Below are positions 9,427-18,567 of a stretch of DNA of 64,000 bases, piece after piece. Within the stretch, counting starts at the first letter, position 1, and the number at the start of each line of letters is the position of its first letter. The position numbers were made by a program, and so were the translations under genes. Origin of the DNA: an uncultured Ruminococcus sp. (GTDB taxonomy: Bacteria; Bacillota; Clostridia; Oscillospirales; Ruminococcaceae); the NCBI GenBank assembly GCA_947627445.1, contig CANQWA010000002.1:62001-126000 (forward strand). Direction: 5' to 3'. Under the pieces are notes generated by a model. The model saw nothing but the letters and a program-made list of their open reading frames with translations, ran no database searches and was not told the DNA's origin.

Positions 9427-11823
9427 TTATTCCCGCAGCAGTGCACCAGCTTCTGCCAGTGCTTTCAGCACACGTTTCATAGCAGCATCTGCCTGTTCGT
9501 CTGTGAGAGTTTCTTCATGAGAACGTAGCCGCAGGGAGAAGGACACGCTCTTTTTACCTGCGGCGATCTGGTCGCCCTTGTATACGTCAAACAGTGTCAC
9601 CTGTTCCAGCAGTTTGCCGGCAGCCTGTTCAATGACAGCTTCCAGCTTGCCTACCGGCAGAGAATCGTCACACAGCAGACTCAGGTCGCGGGTGATCGCC
9701 GGGAACTTGGGCAGAGGCTGATAGGTAATCTCGGTCTGTGCCAGATCTGCCATTTCCTGGATCAGCAGTTTTGCCACATAGGTGCGTGTGCCGATGCCAT
9801 AGGCTTTCTGCACCGTGGGATGTAACTCACCCAGATAGCCGATGGGGGTATCGCCGCACAGAATCACGGCGCTTCTGCCCGGATGGAGGGCACAGCATTC
9901 GTCAAAGCTTTGTTTTGTCTGATTGGGACGGACATAAGCGCATCTGGGCAGCGCCAGCTCTTTCAGCAGAGCAGCTACAACGCCTTTTAAGGTGAAAAAG
10001 TCTGCGCTTTCACCGTACATGCCAATGGTCAGGCGGTTCGGTTCTTCTGGCAGGGTGTTTTTACCGGTGGGGAGATATTCTTTCCCTATCTCATAGAGAG
10101 AAACAGCGGCATTACGGTTTTTGTAGTTGGTTGCCAGAACATCCAGCAGACTGGGCAGTGTGGTAGTACGCATAATACTGGTATCTTCCCCCAGAGGATT
10201 GATGATGGTGATGGGTTCCCGCAGCTTGCTGTCTGCCGGCAGTCCGATGCGGTCAAAGCATTTGGGGGAGGTGAAGGAATAGGTCAGTGCGCCGAAAAAG
10301 CCCAGACCTACCATTGCCTGTTCTGCCTTGCGGAGGAACTGTTGCTGGGGTGTCAGCTGTGCTTTTGCCACACCGTGGATGACAGTAGAGGGGATGTTGT
10401 TGTAGCCGTAAATACGGGCGACCTCCTCGGCGATATCTGCCGGACGTTCTAAGTCTATGCGGAAACTGGGGGGGGTGCTGACGTTGCCATCTACGTGAAT
10501 TTCCAGTGCCTCCAGTATTCTGACCATTTCCTCCCGAGAGATCTCTGTACCAAGGAAGCTGTTGATCCAGTCCGGATCAAAGGGAATCACCTTCTTTTCT
10601 TCCTTGCGGTGATCTGCTTCCACGAAATCAGCTACCGGATCGCCGATGCCAAGCAGCTCTACCAGTTCCAAGGCACGGCGCAGGGTTCTCTGACAGTTGT
10701 CCGGGTCTAATCCCTTTTCGTAGCGTGCAGAGGCATCGGTGCGCAACCCCAGTTTTTTAGCAGTGCGGCGCACCTGAACCGGTTCAAAGTAGGCAGATTC
10801 AAAGACAACTGTAGTCGTATCATCCATGATACCGCTGTATTCGCCGCCCATCACACCGGCAACGGCAATGGGCTTTACAGCATCGGCGATGACCAGCATT
10901 TCCGGAGACAGCTGACGTTTTTGCCCGTCCAGTGTGGTAATGGATTCGCCGTCTTTTGCATGACGAACTACAATCTTGCCGTTTTGTACATAGCGCAGAT
11001 CAAAGGCGTGCATAGGCTGACCGTATTCCAGCATGACATAGTTTGTGATATCCACCAGATTGTTGATGGGACGAATGCCGCTGGCACGGAGACGTTCCCG
11101 CATCCAGCGGGGAGAGGGCGCAATCCGGACATTTTTTACCATGCCGGCAAGATAGCGGGGGCAGAGATCGGGATTTTCAATGGTAACAGAAAGGGTATCA
11201 CTGAGCTTTTCCTCTATGCCGTGGAATGTGGGCTCGTTGATTTTCAGGGGCTTGTCAAAGGTCACAGCAGCTTCTCGTGCCAGGCCGATAACAGAAAGAC
11301 AGTCCGGACGGTTGGAGGTGATTTCAAACTCCACAGAAACATCGTTCAGACCGATGGCTTCGTGGATGTCCTGTCCCACCTGACAATCCTCTTCTATCAG
11401 AAAGATGCCGTCCTCAATGGCATAGGGGAAATCATGGACAGTCAGTCCCAGCTCGCCCAGAGAGCAGAGCATACCGTTGCTCTCCACACCGCGAAGCTTG
11501 CCCTTTTTGATGTGGACGCCGCCGGGCAGTTCTGCGCCGGTAAGTGCCACCGGAACCAGTGCGCCCTCTACAATATTCTGTGCGCCGGTCACAATCTGGA
11601 TAGGTGCGTTACCGCCTACATCTACCTGACAGATCTGGAGATGGTCGGAATTTTCATGGGGTGCAATGGACAGAATCTTGCCGATCACGACATGCCGGAT
11701 CGCCTCGCCTTCGATATCATAGCGTTCTACCTTTGAGCCGCTCATGGTCATGCCGGCACAAAACTCCTTGACGGAAACACCGCAGTCTACATAATCAGCC
11801 AGCCATTTCATGGATAAATTCAT
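9427..11823 (-). CDS. pheT: Phenylalanyl-tRNA synthetase beta subunit
   Basis: Together with PheS this forms the alpha2beta2 enzyme that charges tRNA-Phe. The 798-residue protein shows the standard order: tRNA-binding OB domain near the N-terminus (VVIGKILSIAPHENSDHLQICQVD), B3/B4 editing domain (ITSNRPDCLSVIGLAREAA), B5 domain, the catalytic-like core, and a C-terminal FDX-ACB anticodon-binding domain (FPAITRDLSLL...VSFSLRLRS). Length is normal. GGGAGG precedes the ATG. Only 20 bp separate it from pheS, so both are co-transcribed under the T-box leader. Confidence 0.97.
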   Translation of the reverse strand: MNLSMKWLADYVDCGVSVKEFCAGMTMSGSKVERYDIEGEAIRHVVIGKILSIAPHENSDHLQICQVDVGGNAPIQIVTGAQNIVEGALVPVALTGAELPGGVHIKKGKLRGVESNGMLCSLGELGLTVHDFPYAIEDGIFLIEEDCQVGQDIHEAIGLNDVSVEFEITSNRPDCLSVIGLAREAAVTFDKPLKINEPTFHGIEEKLSDTLSVTIENPDLCPRYLAGMVKNVRIAPSPRWMRERLRASGIRPINNLVDITNYVMLEYGQPMHAFDLRYVQNGKIVVRHAKDGESITTLDGQKRQLSPEMLVIADAVKPIAVAGVMGGEYSGIMDDTTTVVFESAYFEPVQVRRTAKKLGLRTDASARYEKGLDPDNCQRTLRRALELVELLGIGDPVADFVEADHRKEEKKVIPFDPDWINSFLGTEISREEMVRILEALEIHVDGNVSTPPSFRIDLERPADIAEEVARIYGYNNIPSTVIHGVAKAQLTPQQQFLRKAEQAMVGLGFFGALTYSFTSPKCFDRIGLPADSKLREPITIINPLGEDTSIMRTTTLPSLLDVLATNYKNRNAAVSLYEIGKEYLPTGKNTLPEEPNRLTIGMYGESADFFTLKGVVAALLKELALPRCAYVRPNQTKQSFDECCALHPGRSAVILCGDTPIGYLGELHPTVQKAYGIGTRTYVAKLLIQEMADLAQTEITYQPLPKFPAITRDLSLLCDDSLPVGKLEAVIEQAAGKLLEQVTLFDVYKGDQIAAGKKSVSFSLRLRSHEETLTDEQADAAMKRVLKALAEAGALLRE

Positions 11824-11843
11824 CTGATATTTCCTCCCTTCGT

Positions 11844-12863
11844 TCAGAACTGTTCCAAGAACCGATAGTCGTTTTCAAACAGCAGCCGCATATCGCCGAT
11901 ATTATAGCGGCGCATGGCAACACGTTCCAGACCCAGACCAAAGGCAAAGCCGGAATATACACTGCTGTCAATGCCGCAGCCCTCCAGTACCTTGGGATGC
12001 ACCATACCTGCACCCAGCAGTTCGATATAGCCTTCGCCCTTGCACATACGGCAGCCTTCGCCGTGACACTGGAAGCACATCACATCCACCTCTGCGCTGG
12101 GTTCGGTAAAAGGAAAGTGATGGGGACGCAGACGAATTCTGCATTCTTCGCCGTACAGACGCTGCATCAGCAGTTCCAGTGTTCCTTTCAGATCCGCCAT
12201 AGTGATGCCCTTGTCCACCACAAGACCTTCAATTTGATGGAACAGGGGAGAATGTGTGGCATCCACTGCATCCGAGCGGTATACTCGTCCGGGAGAGATC
12301 ACACGGATAGGCGGCTTTTGATGTTCCATGACATGCACCTGAACCGATGAGGTCTGCGTGCGCAGAAGAATATTGTCTGTGATGTAGAAGGTATCCTGGG
12401 TATCTCTTGCCGGATGATCCGGGGGGAGATTCAGGGCTTCAAAGTTGTAGTAGTCGTATTCCACCTCCGGACCGTCTGCTACGGAAAAGCCCATGCCCAG
12501 AAAGATCTCACGGATCTCGTTTTCCACGATGGTCAAGGGATGCATGCTGCCCACTTTCTGTGTGGTTCCTGGCAGTGTGATATCTACCGTCTCAGATTCC
12601 AGCTTATGGGCAAGCAGAGCCTCTGCCAGGCGCTGCTGCTTTTCTGCCAGTGCTGCTTCAATATCTTCACGCACCTGATTGGCAAGCTGACCGATCGCCG
12701 GACGCTCTTCGGCGGAGAGCTTGCCCATTTGTTTCAAAATGGCAGTCAATTCGCCCTTTTTTCCCAGATACTGTACACGCAGCTTTTCCAGCAGATTCGG
12801 GTCGGTGCAGTCATTCAGTGCCGTTCTGGCGGCGGCACGGATCGCTTCCAGTTGTTGTTTCAT
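11844..12863 (-). CDS. pheS: Phenylalanyl-tRNA synthetase alpha subunit
   Basis: The catalytic subunit of class IIc PheRS, 339 residues. It has the coiled-coil N-terminus, motif 1 region [19 protein letters not shown], the motif 2 region with [13 protein letters not shown] and [17 protein letters not shown], and motif 3 [12 protein letters not shown]. An inserted [17 protein letters not shown] zinc-knuckle-like segment is typical of many Firmicute PheS proteins. The start at 12863 (MKQQLEAIR) has GGAAGG upstream; the longer open frame to 12941 runs through leader sequence. It is first in the pheST operon. Confidence 0.97.
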   Translation of the reverse strand: MKQQLEAIRAAARTALNDCTDPNLLEKLRVQYLGKKGELTAILKQMGKLSAEERPAIGQLANQVREDIEAALAEKQQRLAEALLAHKLESETVDITLPGTTQKVGSMHPLTIVENEIREIFLGMGFSVADGPEVEYDYYNFEALNLPPDHPARDTQDTFYITDNILLRTQTSSVQVHVMEHQKPPIRVISPGRVYRSDAVDATHSPLFHQIEGLVVDKGITMADLKGTLELLMQRLYGEECRIRLRPHHFPFTEPSAEVDVMCFQCHGEGCRMCKGEGYIELLGAGMVHPKVLEGCGIDSSVYSGFAFGLGLERVAMRRYNIGDMRLLFENDYRFLEQF

Positions 12864-12959
12864 CGTATCTTCCTTTCGTGATGGGGTGTTGACAGGACGC
12901 AAAATACTTGTCAGGCAAGCATTCTGGAGCAGCTTCAACACGCCTTAGTTTATGGCAAT

Positions 12960-13190
12960 AAAAAAGTCTTATCCTGAAAACAGGACAAGACAAACCACTT
13001 GCATATACCACCCATTTTCAAAGAGCCGTCACTCTTCTGTTCTTAATGCGAACATGACATCTGCACCTACTTCACATGGTTCAGCACAGCCGCTCGGAAG
13101 GGAACTTCAGTACCTTCTGCCGGACGGGTTCTCAGCAAATCCCGCTCTCTGTACCGACAATTCTGACACCTACTCGCTTCGTCATAGCGT
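12960..13190 (-). promoter_or_regulatory. T-box leader controlling pheST
   Basis: The minus-strand leader has Stem-I-like sequence (AGTAGGTG, then GGTACAGAGAGCGGG near 13150), a candidate Phe specifier UUC at 13104-13102, the T-box motif AATGGGTGGTATATGC (13016-13001), and a terminator GTCTTGTCCTG...CAGGATAAGAC followed by T residues (12991-12960). The tRNA-binding bulge reads UGGU, which would pair with ACCA of a tRNA with A at position 73, as tRNA-Phe has. The motif departs from the common GGGTGGTACCGCG after the bulge. Expected behaviour, from the family: readthrough when tRNA-Phe is uncharged. The specifier assignment is by eye. Confidence 0.8.
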
Positions 13191-13201
13191 TGTCTTTTTT
13201 T

Positions 13202-13230
13202 ATTATACTCCTTTTTCCCAAAAAAATCAA
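13202..13230 (-). promoter_or_regulatory. Promoter of the T-box-pheST operon
   Basis: Minus-strand TTGATT (13230-13225), 17-bp spacer, TATAAT (13207-13202), immediately upstream of the T-box leader. Confidence 0.85.
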
Positions 13231-13249
13231 GCCCAAAACAAAATTTTTC

Positions 13250-13278
13250 TTGAAATATTTCAAAAGGTATGTTATAAT
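13250..13278 (+). promoter_or_regulatory. Promoter of the 13311 gene pair
   Basis: TTGAAA (13250-13255), 17-bp spacer, TATAAT (13273-13278), divergent from the pheST promoter about 45 bp away. Confidence 0.85.
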
Positions 13279-13310
13279 GAATATATGTTATCTGAAAGGG
13301 TTTTGAAATT

Positions 13311-13835
13311 ATGGATAGTTTTGCTGAATTTATGGTAAAAAAACAGCCGGATTCCAGTGACAAACTGAAAAAAATACAAATTATTGTATTGACAGTGCTG
13401 CTTTGTTCTGCAACTGTGGTGCTTGCTGACATGTTCCATTTTCCTTTTTTGCTGATCATCACCTGTGCGCTGATTTATGGCGCCTATTATCTGATCACGG
13501 GGCTTTCGGTGGAATATGAATACGCTGTGACCAACGGCGAAATGGTCGTAGATAAGATCATTGCCTGCCGCAAGCGTGTACATCTGATCACGGCAGACGC
13601 AGCAAAATTTGAAGCTTTTGGTCCGCTGACGGATGATGTGGCATCCGCAGATGAGAAAACACTGGTGCTTTGTGCAGACAATACTGGTGAAAATGAATAC
13701 TACGCCGATGGAGAAACAGAGGAATATGGTGCGGTTCGCATTGTATTTACGCCCAATCAGGCTGTGATCGAAGCCATTGAGCCTTTTTTGCCCCGTCAGC
13801 TAAGAAATCATCGGGGACAGGAGAACCCGTCATGA
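13311..13835 (+). CDS. Conserved membrane protein, DUF6106-like
   Basis: A 174-residue protein with a short cytoplasmic start (MDSFAEFMVKKQP), two closely spaced transmembrane helices (about 24-41 and 44-62), and a soluble C-terminal part beginning SVEYEYAVTNGEMVVDKIIACRKRV. That EYEY.TNGE.VVDKI..KR pattern is what I associate with DUF6106 proteins of clostridia; function is unknown. AAGGG precedes the start. It overlaps the following DUF1294 gene by 4 bases (ATGA), which implies translational coupling. Confidence 0.7.
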   Translation: MDSFAEFMVKKQPDSSDKLKKIQIIVLTVLLCSATVVLADMFHFPFLLIITCALIYGAYYLITGLSVEYEYAVTNGEMVVDKIIACRKRVHLITADAAKFEAFGPLTDDVASADEKTLVLCADNTGENEYYADGETEEYGAVRIVFTPNQAVIEAIEPFLPRQLRNHRGQENPS

Positions 13836-14113
13836 GCCTTTCCCCGCAGAAGTGGATGGTGCTGGTGGTTGTTATTCTCATGAACATCCTAGCATATGCA
13901 TTGATGGGCATTGACAAGCGCCGCGCCAAAAGACATGAATGGCGCATTCCGGAAAAGACCTTGTTTCTGTTTACGCTGCTGGGCGGCGGAATTGGAGGCA
14001 CGCTGGGTATGTGGCACTTTCGTCATAAGACACAGCATTGGTACTTCCGGTTTGGATTTCCAAGTCTTGCCTTGATTCAGGTTATCGGACTGATTGATCT
14101 GATTCAACAATAA
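13832..14113 (+). CDS. DUF1294 small membrane protein
   Basis: A 93-residue protein with a first helix (VLVVVILMNILAYALMGIDK), the DUF1294 signature DKRRAKRHEWRIPEKTLF followed by GGGIGGTLGMWHFRHKTQHWYFRFGFP, and a last helix. These proteins are widespread in Firmicutes (YsdA-type) with no established function. It is coupled to the preceding gene by an ATGA overlap. An intergenic repeat starts on its stop codon. Confidence 0.88.
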   Translation: MSLSPQKWMVLVVVILMNILAYALMGIDKRRAKRHEWRIPEKTLFLFTLLGGGIGGTLGMWHFRHKTQHWYFRFGFPSLALIQVIGLIDLIQQ

Positions 14114-14273
14114 GAACCTGCCTTCACAAGAAAATGCATCTGTTTTTCCGGCGAATTTTGATGCGTACAGTGTCAAAAAGCCTTGCCAAGCACAAAAGCT
14201 GCCTGCGGTTTTTTCTGGGCTGTACCAAAATCTGCTCGAAAATCTGCACGCATTTCTGAGGAAGAACGGGTCT
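14113..14273. repeat. Full-length AGAACCTG-family intergenic element (MITE-like)
   Basis: About 161 bp bounded by AGAACCTGCCTTCACAAGAA on the left and an inverted, diverged copy ending ACGGGTCT on the right. Internal blocks (AAAGCTGCCTGCGG, CAAAATCTGCTCGAAAATC) are shared in order with the element at 27394-27536. No open frame of note. Confidence 0.75.
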
Positions 14274-14491
14274 GAATCGTTTGGATACGATCTGGAACGC
14301 TGGTTTTACCGTCGTTTAGTAGTATCAGATCGTGCCGACACACTCTGGAATCTGTTCGTATAAAAACGGCGGATAGATTCACAGCACTGCCGGACAAGGC
14401 AGATGCTCTGTTTCGGCAAACCCGCGCAAAGAGCGCCTATCGGGTTTGCACTTATGTATGACATTCAGAAATCATTCAGGAGGTTTTACCC

Positions 14492-15706
14492 ATGCATTCG
14501 ATTTGTAAAAGAATCATTGGTATGTTGGCGGCGGCAGTTCTGGTCGTCTTCAGCATGCCGTCGGGTCTGGCAGTGACTGCAAAGGATCGGGAGATCATTG
14601 AACCTGCGGATATCAATGCATTTGTCCGTGAAACGACCGAAACAGAATTCTATGCCCTTGCCTATTTGTCTCTGCTGACACATTCCTTTTTCAGCATCGG
14701 TTTTGATTCCTTCCTCACCGAAGAAAGCTATATGGTGCTGGATGCGGATTTTTCGCAGTCTGTTGACATAACAGATGCTTTTCAGTTTCTCACTTGGGAT
14801 TCATACTGCCGGCTGACCGGGTCATATCCGCCGGAGGCTGAGGCATATATGGCCCAGCGGGTCAGCATGACAACACCTGTTGTGACTACGGTAACAGAGA
14901 TTACCGTATCGACAGAAAATCCTGTAGGCACGGATGTTACTGGATCAGATACAACAGATGATCCAGCACTTTCTACGACAGAAGAGACGACAGTAACAAC
15001 CACAACAATAAGCACCACAACGACCAGAACTACCGCTACCACCAAGGCGGCTACGACAACTTCTGCCACGACAACGGTGAAAAAGGCAGTTTATGACGGC
15101 ATTGATGTTTCTAAGTATCAGTTGGATGTAGACTGGACGAAGGTGAAGAAAAACGGCAAGGATTTTGCCATCATTCGTGCCGGTTATGGAAAGTATGCCA
15201 GCCAGGAAGATCCCTATTTCGCACAGAATATGAAAAATGCCAAAGCTGCTGGACTTTCCTGCGGTGCATACTGGTTCAGCTATGCCGATTCTGTGGCATC
15301 TGCCAAGCAGGAGGCAGAGGTGTTTGCCTCTGTGATCGAAGGTTATCAGTTTGACTATCCACTGGTATTTGACATTGAAGCAGAAGTACATGCAAAAATG
15401 ACAAAGGAACAAGTTTCTGCCATTATTGAAGCATTCTGCGACACCATGGAGAGCAAGGGCTATTTTGTGACGGTGTACAGTTATGCCAGCTTTTTGAACA
15501 GTAAGGTCTATGACTCGGTTCTGGAGAAATATGATGTCTGGGTGGCACATTTTAATGTGGATTCACCGTCTTATACCAAGTCCTACGGTATGTGGCAATA
15601 CAGCAGTACAGGATCTGTCAGCGGTATCAAAGGCGACGTAGATATGGATTATAGCTATCGCAATTATCCAGCCATTATCAAGAACGCACATCTGAATGGG
15701 TTTTAG
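14492..15706 (+). CDS. Secreted GH25 lysozyme (muramidase) with Thr-rich linker
   Basis: A 404-residue exported protein. It starts with a signal peptide (SICKRIIGMLAAAVLVVFS...VTA), then an uncharacterised alpha-helical region to about residue 125, a Thr-rich linker at about 130-198 and a GH25 catalytic domain to the end. The GH25 domain shows GIDVSKYQLDVDWTKVK (first catalytic Asp region), FAIIRAGYG, GAYWFSYADS, PLVFDIEAE (the DxE pair) and VDMDYSYR. GH25 enzymes cleave the MurNAc-GlcNAc bond of peptidoglycan. AGGAGG lies 8 bases before the ATG. Its role may be wall remodelling or lysis of neighbours. Confidence 0.92.
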   Translation: MHSICKRIIGMLAAAVLVVFSMPSGLAVTAKDREIIEPADINAFVRETTETEFYALAYLSLLTHSFFSIGFDSFLTEESYMVLDADFSQSVDITDAFQFLTWDSYCRLTGSYPPEAEAYMAQRVSMTTPVVTTVTEITVSTENPVGTDVTGSDTTDDPALSTTEETTVTTTTISTTTTRTTATTKAATTTSATTTVKKAVYDGIDVSKYQLDVDWTKVKKNGKDFAIIRAGYGKYASQEDPYFAQNMKNAKAAGLSCGAYWFSYADSVASAKQEAEVFASVIEGYQFDYPLVFDIEAEVHAKMTKEQVSAIIEAFCDTMESKGYFVTVYSYASFLNSKVYDSVLEKYDVWVAHFNVDSPSYTKSYGMWQYSSTGSVSGIKGDVDMDYSYRNYPAIIKNAHLNGF

Positions 15707-15716
15707 AACAAGTTCT
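15705..15716. repeat. 12-bp palindrome AGAACAAGTTCT
   Basis: Overlaps the lysozyme stop codon. The same exact palindrome occurs at 38122, 54693, 57905 and 60617 and matches the tips of the AGAACCTG repeat family. Confidence 0.6.
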
Positions 15717-15726
15717 TCATACTACT

Positions 15727-15826
15727 CCTCCAAAATTCGATAGAACATCGGATTTTAGAGGAACGCCTGCGGCGGCACAATTCCCATCGATCCATCTATC
15801 AGAAGGGAAGAGAGGATTGGGATAAG
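15727..15826. repeat. Second intergenic repeat family, copy 2
   Basis: It begins with a hairpin (15727-15761, loop AGAAC) almost identical to that at 8324-8356 and continues with GCCTGCGGCGGCAC, ATCGATYCATCTATC and AGAGGATTGG blocks that recur at 44774-44846. The three sites therefore form one mosaic family. Confidence 0.65.
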
Positions 15827-15854
15827 AGCCTGTTCTGGTTGACACAAGGACGGA

Positions 15855-15898
15855 AAAAAACCGGAACGTTTTTCCACTCGAAAACGTTCCGGTTTTTT
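15855..15898. terminator. Bidirectional terminator downstream of the kinase-like gene
   Basis: A 16-bp perfect stem (AAAACCGGAACGTTTT at 15857-15872 with its complement at 15881-15896), with A-run before and T-run after. Confidence 0.9.
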
Positions 15899-15907
15899 TC
15901 GTCCTTT

Positions 15908-16510
15908 TTACGATAGTCCAAACTTCCGCTTCGCCGCATCTACGATGAGTTGCGCCGATCCTTCCGCTCCCAGCAGATTGCTGTTCAGAAAAATATCCCG
16001 GTACCGGGTATTATTCACCTCGCAGCCGGTATAGCTGCGGTAATAATCCGCCCGTGCCTTATCTACTTCTTCAATGATTCGCTGTGGATCTGCTGCCGTG
16101 CCTGTCAGCACACGGATGCTGTTGACGATTCTTGCCTGATAAGGCGCAAAGATATAACAGCGGATCACGTTTTCCCGTTCCCGGAGCAGATAATCCGCAC
16201 AGCGTCCCATGATTACACAGCTTTCCCGCTGTGCATGCTCCATCACCAGCTTACTCTGCACCTCGAACATTCTGTCCTGCTTCAGGCTGCTGCCAATGCC
16301 CAGCGGAGATGCCATACGGTCTACTCTTGCCACCGCTTCGTCCTCGCTGAAACGCACCATGGATCGCAGCGTCTCGTCACGTTCTGCCGCCTCTTTTTCA
16401 AATACCGTTCGGTCATATAGTGGGATTCCCAGAGATTCTGCCACAAGGGAAGCAATTTCTCGTCCCAGACTGCCGAATTGTCTTGTAATGGTGATCACAT
16501 AATTTTCCAT
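15908..16510 (-). CDS. Cytidylate kinase-like family protein
   Basis: A 200-residue P-loop protein of the AAA_26 cytidylate-kinase-like family. It begins VITITRQFGSLGREIASLVAESLGIPLYDR; the loop ITRQFGSLGREIA replaces a classical GxxGxGKS/T motif, as is usual in this family. Further family-type segments are VIMGRCADYLL and the Arg-rich stretch in the middle. The substrate is not established for the family. The start at 16510 has GAGAGGTG upstream; the frame extends to 16546 without a better signal. It stands alone, ending at a strong terminator. Confidence 0.85.
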   Translation of the reverse strand: MENYVITITRQFGSLGREIASLVAESLGIPLYDRTVFEKEAAERDETLRSMVRFSEDEAVARVDRMASPLGIGSSLKQDRMFEVQSKLVMEHAQRESCVIMGRCADYLLRERENVIRCYIFAPYQARIVNSIRVLTGTAADPQRIIEEVDKARADYYRSYTGCEVNNTRYRDIFLNSNLLGAEGSAQLIVDAAKRKFGLS

Positions 16511-16630
16511 CGCACTGCACCTCTCTTTTTGTTCCGCATCCATCATAACACAAAATGCGCGAATTGTCTATAGCCGAATTTTGACCAGAGATGAAATATA
16601 TTTGCGCCTTTAGCAGAAATGGGCGCAGAA

Positions 16631-16993
16631 CTATTGTTCAAAAAGCTTGTTGAAAGAACCGATCCTGGTGTATGCGGAAAGCTTTTCTGCCGGCATGGGC
16701 AAAAATTCCAGTTCTGACAATCGGGGCAGAAATTTCTGCCACCCCTCTGGTGCTGCGATCAGCTGTTCCTTTTGCTGCCGTGTCAGCTGCTTAAAAGCCG
16801 CCTCGAAACGTTTTGCTTGGGAATAGTCAGCCGTTTCCCAGACACAGAGCAGACGTTTCGGGGGATGGCTGCGTGTGTATTTTGCACCGCCGGCAAGATG
16901 TCCCCAGTGCTGTCGCAGACGTTTTGTCAAATCAGTGGTGATGCCGGTGTAATAGGAACCGTCCCGGCATTCCAGCACATAAATATATGCCAT
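16631..16993 (-). CDS. GIY-YIG nuclease domain protein (UPF0213 type)
   Basis: A 120-residue single-domain protein starting AYIYVLECRDGSYYTGITTDLTKRLRQH, which carries the GIY-YIG pattern (YVL...YTGI), followed by GGAKYTRSHPPKRL and the Glu of KRFEAAFKQL. Such small proteins are common and mostly uncharacterised; a DNA-repair-related nuclease role is assumed. It begins 3 bp after the znuB stop, so it is the last gene of the metal-transport operon by position. Confidence 0.9.
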   Translation of the reverse strand: MAYIYVLECRDGSYYTGITTDLTKRLRQHWGHLAGGAKYTRSHPPKRLLCVWETADYSQAKRFEAAFKQLTRQQKEQLIAAPEGWQKFLPRLSELEFLPMPAEKLSAYTRIGSFNKLFEQ

Positions 16994-16996
16994 ATA

Positions 16997-17842
16997 TTAT
17001 GCCTTTCGCATCAGTTTCCCAACAATCCAGCACAGCAAAAACGATGCTAGATCTGTTACCACAATCGTGGCTCCTACTGGTGTAGAAGCTAAAATAGACA
17101 GCAACATGCCCATTGCCGCACACACCACAGAGATCACTGCTGCACTGCAAATGACGCCCCGGAAGCTGCGAAATAATCGCATGGCTGACAATGCTGGAAA
17201 AACGATCAGCGCTGAGGTCAGAAGTGCGCCTACCAGATTCATAGCAAGGACAATGATCACCGCTGTAATTACGGCAATGAGCATATTGACCATCCCTGCA
17301 CGGATACCGGTTGCTGCGGCAAAATTTTCATCAAAAGTAATGGCAAAGATTTGATGGTAACAGAAAAAGAAAATGAGTATCACGGCTGCCGACAGAATAA
17401 CGCACACCCAGACATCCATTTTGGACAAGGTCAGGATTGAAGCCGAACCAAATAGTGTACTGCACACATCGCCGGAAATGTTGGCAGAGGCAGAGAAAAT
17501 ATTTTGCATGAGATAACCGATTGCAAGCGCACTGACAGACAACATGGCAATAGCGGCATCTCCCCGGATCTTTCGGTTTTGTCTGGTACACAGCAGCAGC
17601 ACTGCGCAGACCACAGTCACCGGCAGTACCAAAAGCATGTTGTTTTGGAGATGCAGCACTGCGGCGATTGCCAAAGCGCCGAATGCCACATGAGAAAGTC
17701 CGTCACCGATAACAGAAAACCGTTTTAGCACCAGCGTTACGCCCAGCAGAGAAGAACACAAGGCAATGAGGATGCCGGTGATCCATGCGTATTGCACAAA
17801 GGAAAAGGACAGATAGCCTGTCAGCTGTTCAATGATTCCCAT
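16997..17842 (-). CDS. znuB: Metal ABC transporter permease (ZnuB-like)
   Basis: The 281-residue membrane subunit of a zinc- or manganese-type ABC-3 importer. It has seven to nine hydrophobic segments, beginning FSFVQYAWITGILIALCSSLLG and including the family stretch RFSVIGDGLSHVAFG and VNMLIAVITAVIIVLAMNLVGALL. The start at 17842 (MGIIEQL) has AAGGAGG upstream and overlaps the ATPase gene by 14 bases; the longer frame to 17977 lies within that gene. Zinc rather than manganese is inferred from the His-rich binding protein and the operator. Confidence 0.92.
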   Translation of the reverse strand: MGIIEQLTGYLSFSFVQYAWITGILIALCSSLLGVTLVLKRFSVIGDGLSHVAFGALAIAAVLHLQNNMLLVLPVTVVCAVLLLCTRQNRKIRGDAAIAMLSVSALAIGYLMQNIFSASANISGDVCSTLFGSASILTLSKMDVWVCVILSAAVILIFFFCYHQIFAITFDENFAAATGIRAGMVNMLIAVITAVIIVLAMNLVGALLTSALIVFPALSAMRLFRSFRGVICSAAVISVVCAAMGMLLSILASTPVGATIVVTDLASFLLCWIVGKLMRKA

Positions 17843-18551
17843 GATTCTTGTCCTCCTTTCCAGTAAATGCCTGCCCGATTTTGCTCTGAAGATATGCTTC
17901 CTTTGTGCCAAAAAATAGCAGTGTTTTACCAATGTGCAGCACATGGGAGGCATATCTGACAGCAGCTTCCATGTCATGAGAAACCATAAGAATGGTAATG
18001 CCGTCCTGCCGGTTCAATTGCTCAATCAGATCATAGAATTCCGTCTGCGCTTTGGGATCCAGTCCGGTCACAGGCTCATCCAGCAGCAGCATCTTCTGAG
18101 CTGCACCAAGGGCTCTTGCCAGAAGTACACGCTGCTGCTGACCGCCAGACAATTCCCGATAGCAGGCTTTTGCCAGGTGTCTGATGCCAAGGCGTTCCAT
18201 GTTGTGCTGTGCCGTCTCTTTTTCCTGTTTGGAATAAAACGGGCGAAGTCCTCTGCGGTTGAGACAGCCGGAGAGTACAATCTCTTGGACAGATGCTGGA
18301 AAATCCCGCTGGACAGCTGTTTGCTGGGGAAGATAGCCAATCTCATCCGGCTTTAAACCGTCTCCGGTTTTGATGACACCGGACATGGGAGATTTCAGAT
18401 GGAGAAGAGTGCGTATCAGTGTGCTTTTTCCGGAGCCATTTTCTCCCATGATATACAGATAATCTCCTGGATCAACGGAAAAAGAAAGATGCTCTGTGAC
18501 GGGAACACCCTCATAGCCAAGCGTGATATCATTGCAGATGAGCTGCGGCAT
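17829..18551 (-). CDS. znuC: Metal ABC transporter ATPase (ZnuC-like)
   Basis: The 240-residue ATPase has Walker A GENGSGKST, Q-loop IGYLPQQT, signature LSGGQQQRVLLARAL, Walker B MLLLDEP and the switch His in MVSHDM. It powers uptake through the adjacent permease. It starts 16 bp after the binding-protein gene with AAAGGAGG upstream, and its 3' end overlaps znuB. Confidence 0.95.
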   Translation of the reverse strand: MPQLICNDITLGYEGVPVTEHLSFSVDPGDYLYIMGENGSGKSTLIRTLLHLKSPMSGVIKTGDGLKPDEIGYLPQQTAVQRDFPASVQEIVLSGCLNRRGLRPFYSKQEKETAQHNMERLGIRHLAKACYRELSGGQQQRVLLARALGAAQKMLLLDEPVTGLDPKAQTEFYDLIEQLNRQDGITILMVSHDMEAAVRYASHVLHIGKTLLFFGTKEAYLQSKIGQAFTGKEDKNHGNH

Positions 18552-18567
18552 GGTGACAAACCTCCTT

